Origin: Bacteroidia bacterium
Lineage (GTDB): Bacteria; Bacteroidota; Bacteroidia; Chitinophagales; Saprospiraceae
DNA: 6,276 nt
Assembly: GCA_030432855.1 (NCBI GenBank)
Contig: JAUILM010000367.1
Location: 1-6,276, forward strand
Direction of reading: 5' to 3'
Shown: piece after piece, positions 6,212 to 6,276 of the stretch
How positions within the stretch are numbered: position 1 is the stretch's first letter
How the letters are laid out: every line of letters starts with the position of its first letter
The notes under the pieces: generated by a model
Database searches by the model: none
What the model saw: the letters and a program-made list of their open reading frames with translations, nothing else
What the model was told of the DNA's origin: nothing
Made by a program: the position numbers and the translations under genes

Positions 6212-6276
6212 TTGATGAACTAAAATAGCAGCAACATTGGCTCCTTTGAGAATCACCTGCGATCTATTGCGCAACT

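Overview
The window looks like chromosomal DNA of a member of the Bacteroidota, probably a Cytophagales-like environmental or marine lineage. The evidence is the protein families: a membrane VWA protein with a long periplasmic part, a secreted protein of the Bacteroidota family usually named 'asparagine synthetase B', and an N-formylglycine sulfatase with a lipoprotein-type N-terminus followed by acidic residues. Base composition is moderate, and the starts lack strong Shine-Dalgarno sequences, which is normal in this phylum. I cannot place the genus.

Layout from left to right. Positions 1-301 hold no convincing gene; a small terminator-like hairpin (206-224, minus strand) lies behind the first gene. 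Positions 302-2401 (minus) encode a 699-residue membrane-anchored VWA protein that also carries a degenerate glutamine-amidotransferase-like region. It can only start at TTG, directly behind an in-frame 9-codon ATG...TAG leader. Positions 2402-2680 form a divergent intergenic region with a perfect 9-bp inverted repeat (arms 2440-2448 and 2472-2480). Positions 2681-3961 (plus) encode a 426-residue secreted protein of the 'asparagine synthetase B' family, with none of the motifs of that enzyme. Positions 3962-4106 are a short convergent intergenic region with weak hairpins. Positions 4107-6149 (minus) encode a 680-residue family S1 sulfatase with a C-terminal HEAT-like extension. Positions 6150-6276 are its upstream region, with helically spaced TAATA repeats.

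The three genes are transcribed divergently and then convergently, so none share an operon here. All three products are predicted to be exported or to act outside the cytoplasm. The sulfatase suggests use of sulfated polysaccharides, but no SusC/SusD pair, glycosidase or sulfatase-maturing enzyme lies in the window. The context does not define a pathway for the other two. I see no mobile element, CRISPR array, RNA gene or recognisable defence system. The items most worth a second look are the poorly characterised secreted family at 2681-3961, the unusual start of the VWA gene, and the inverted repeat between them.
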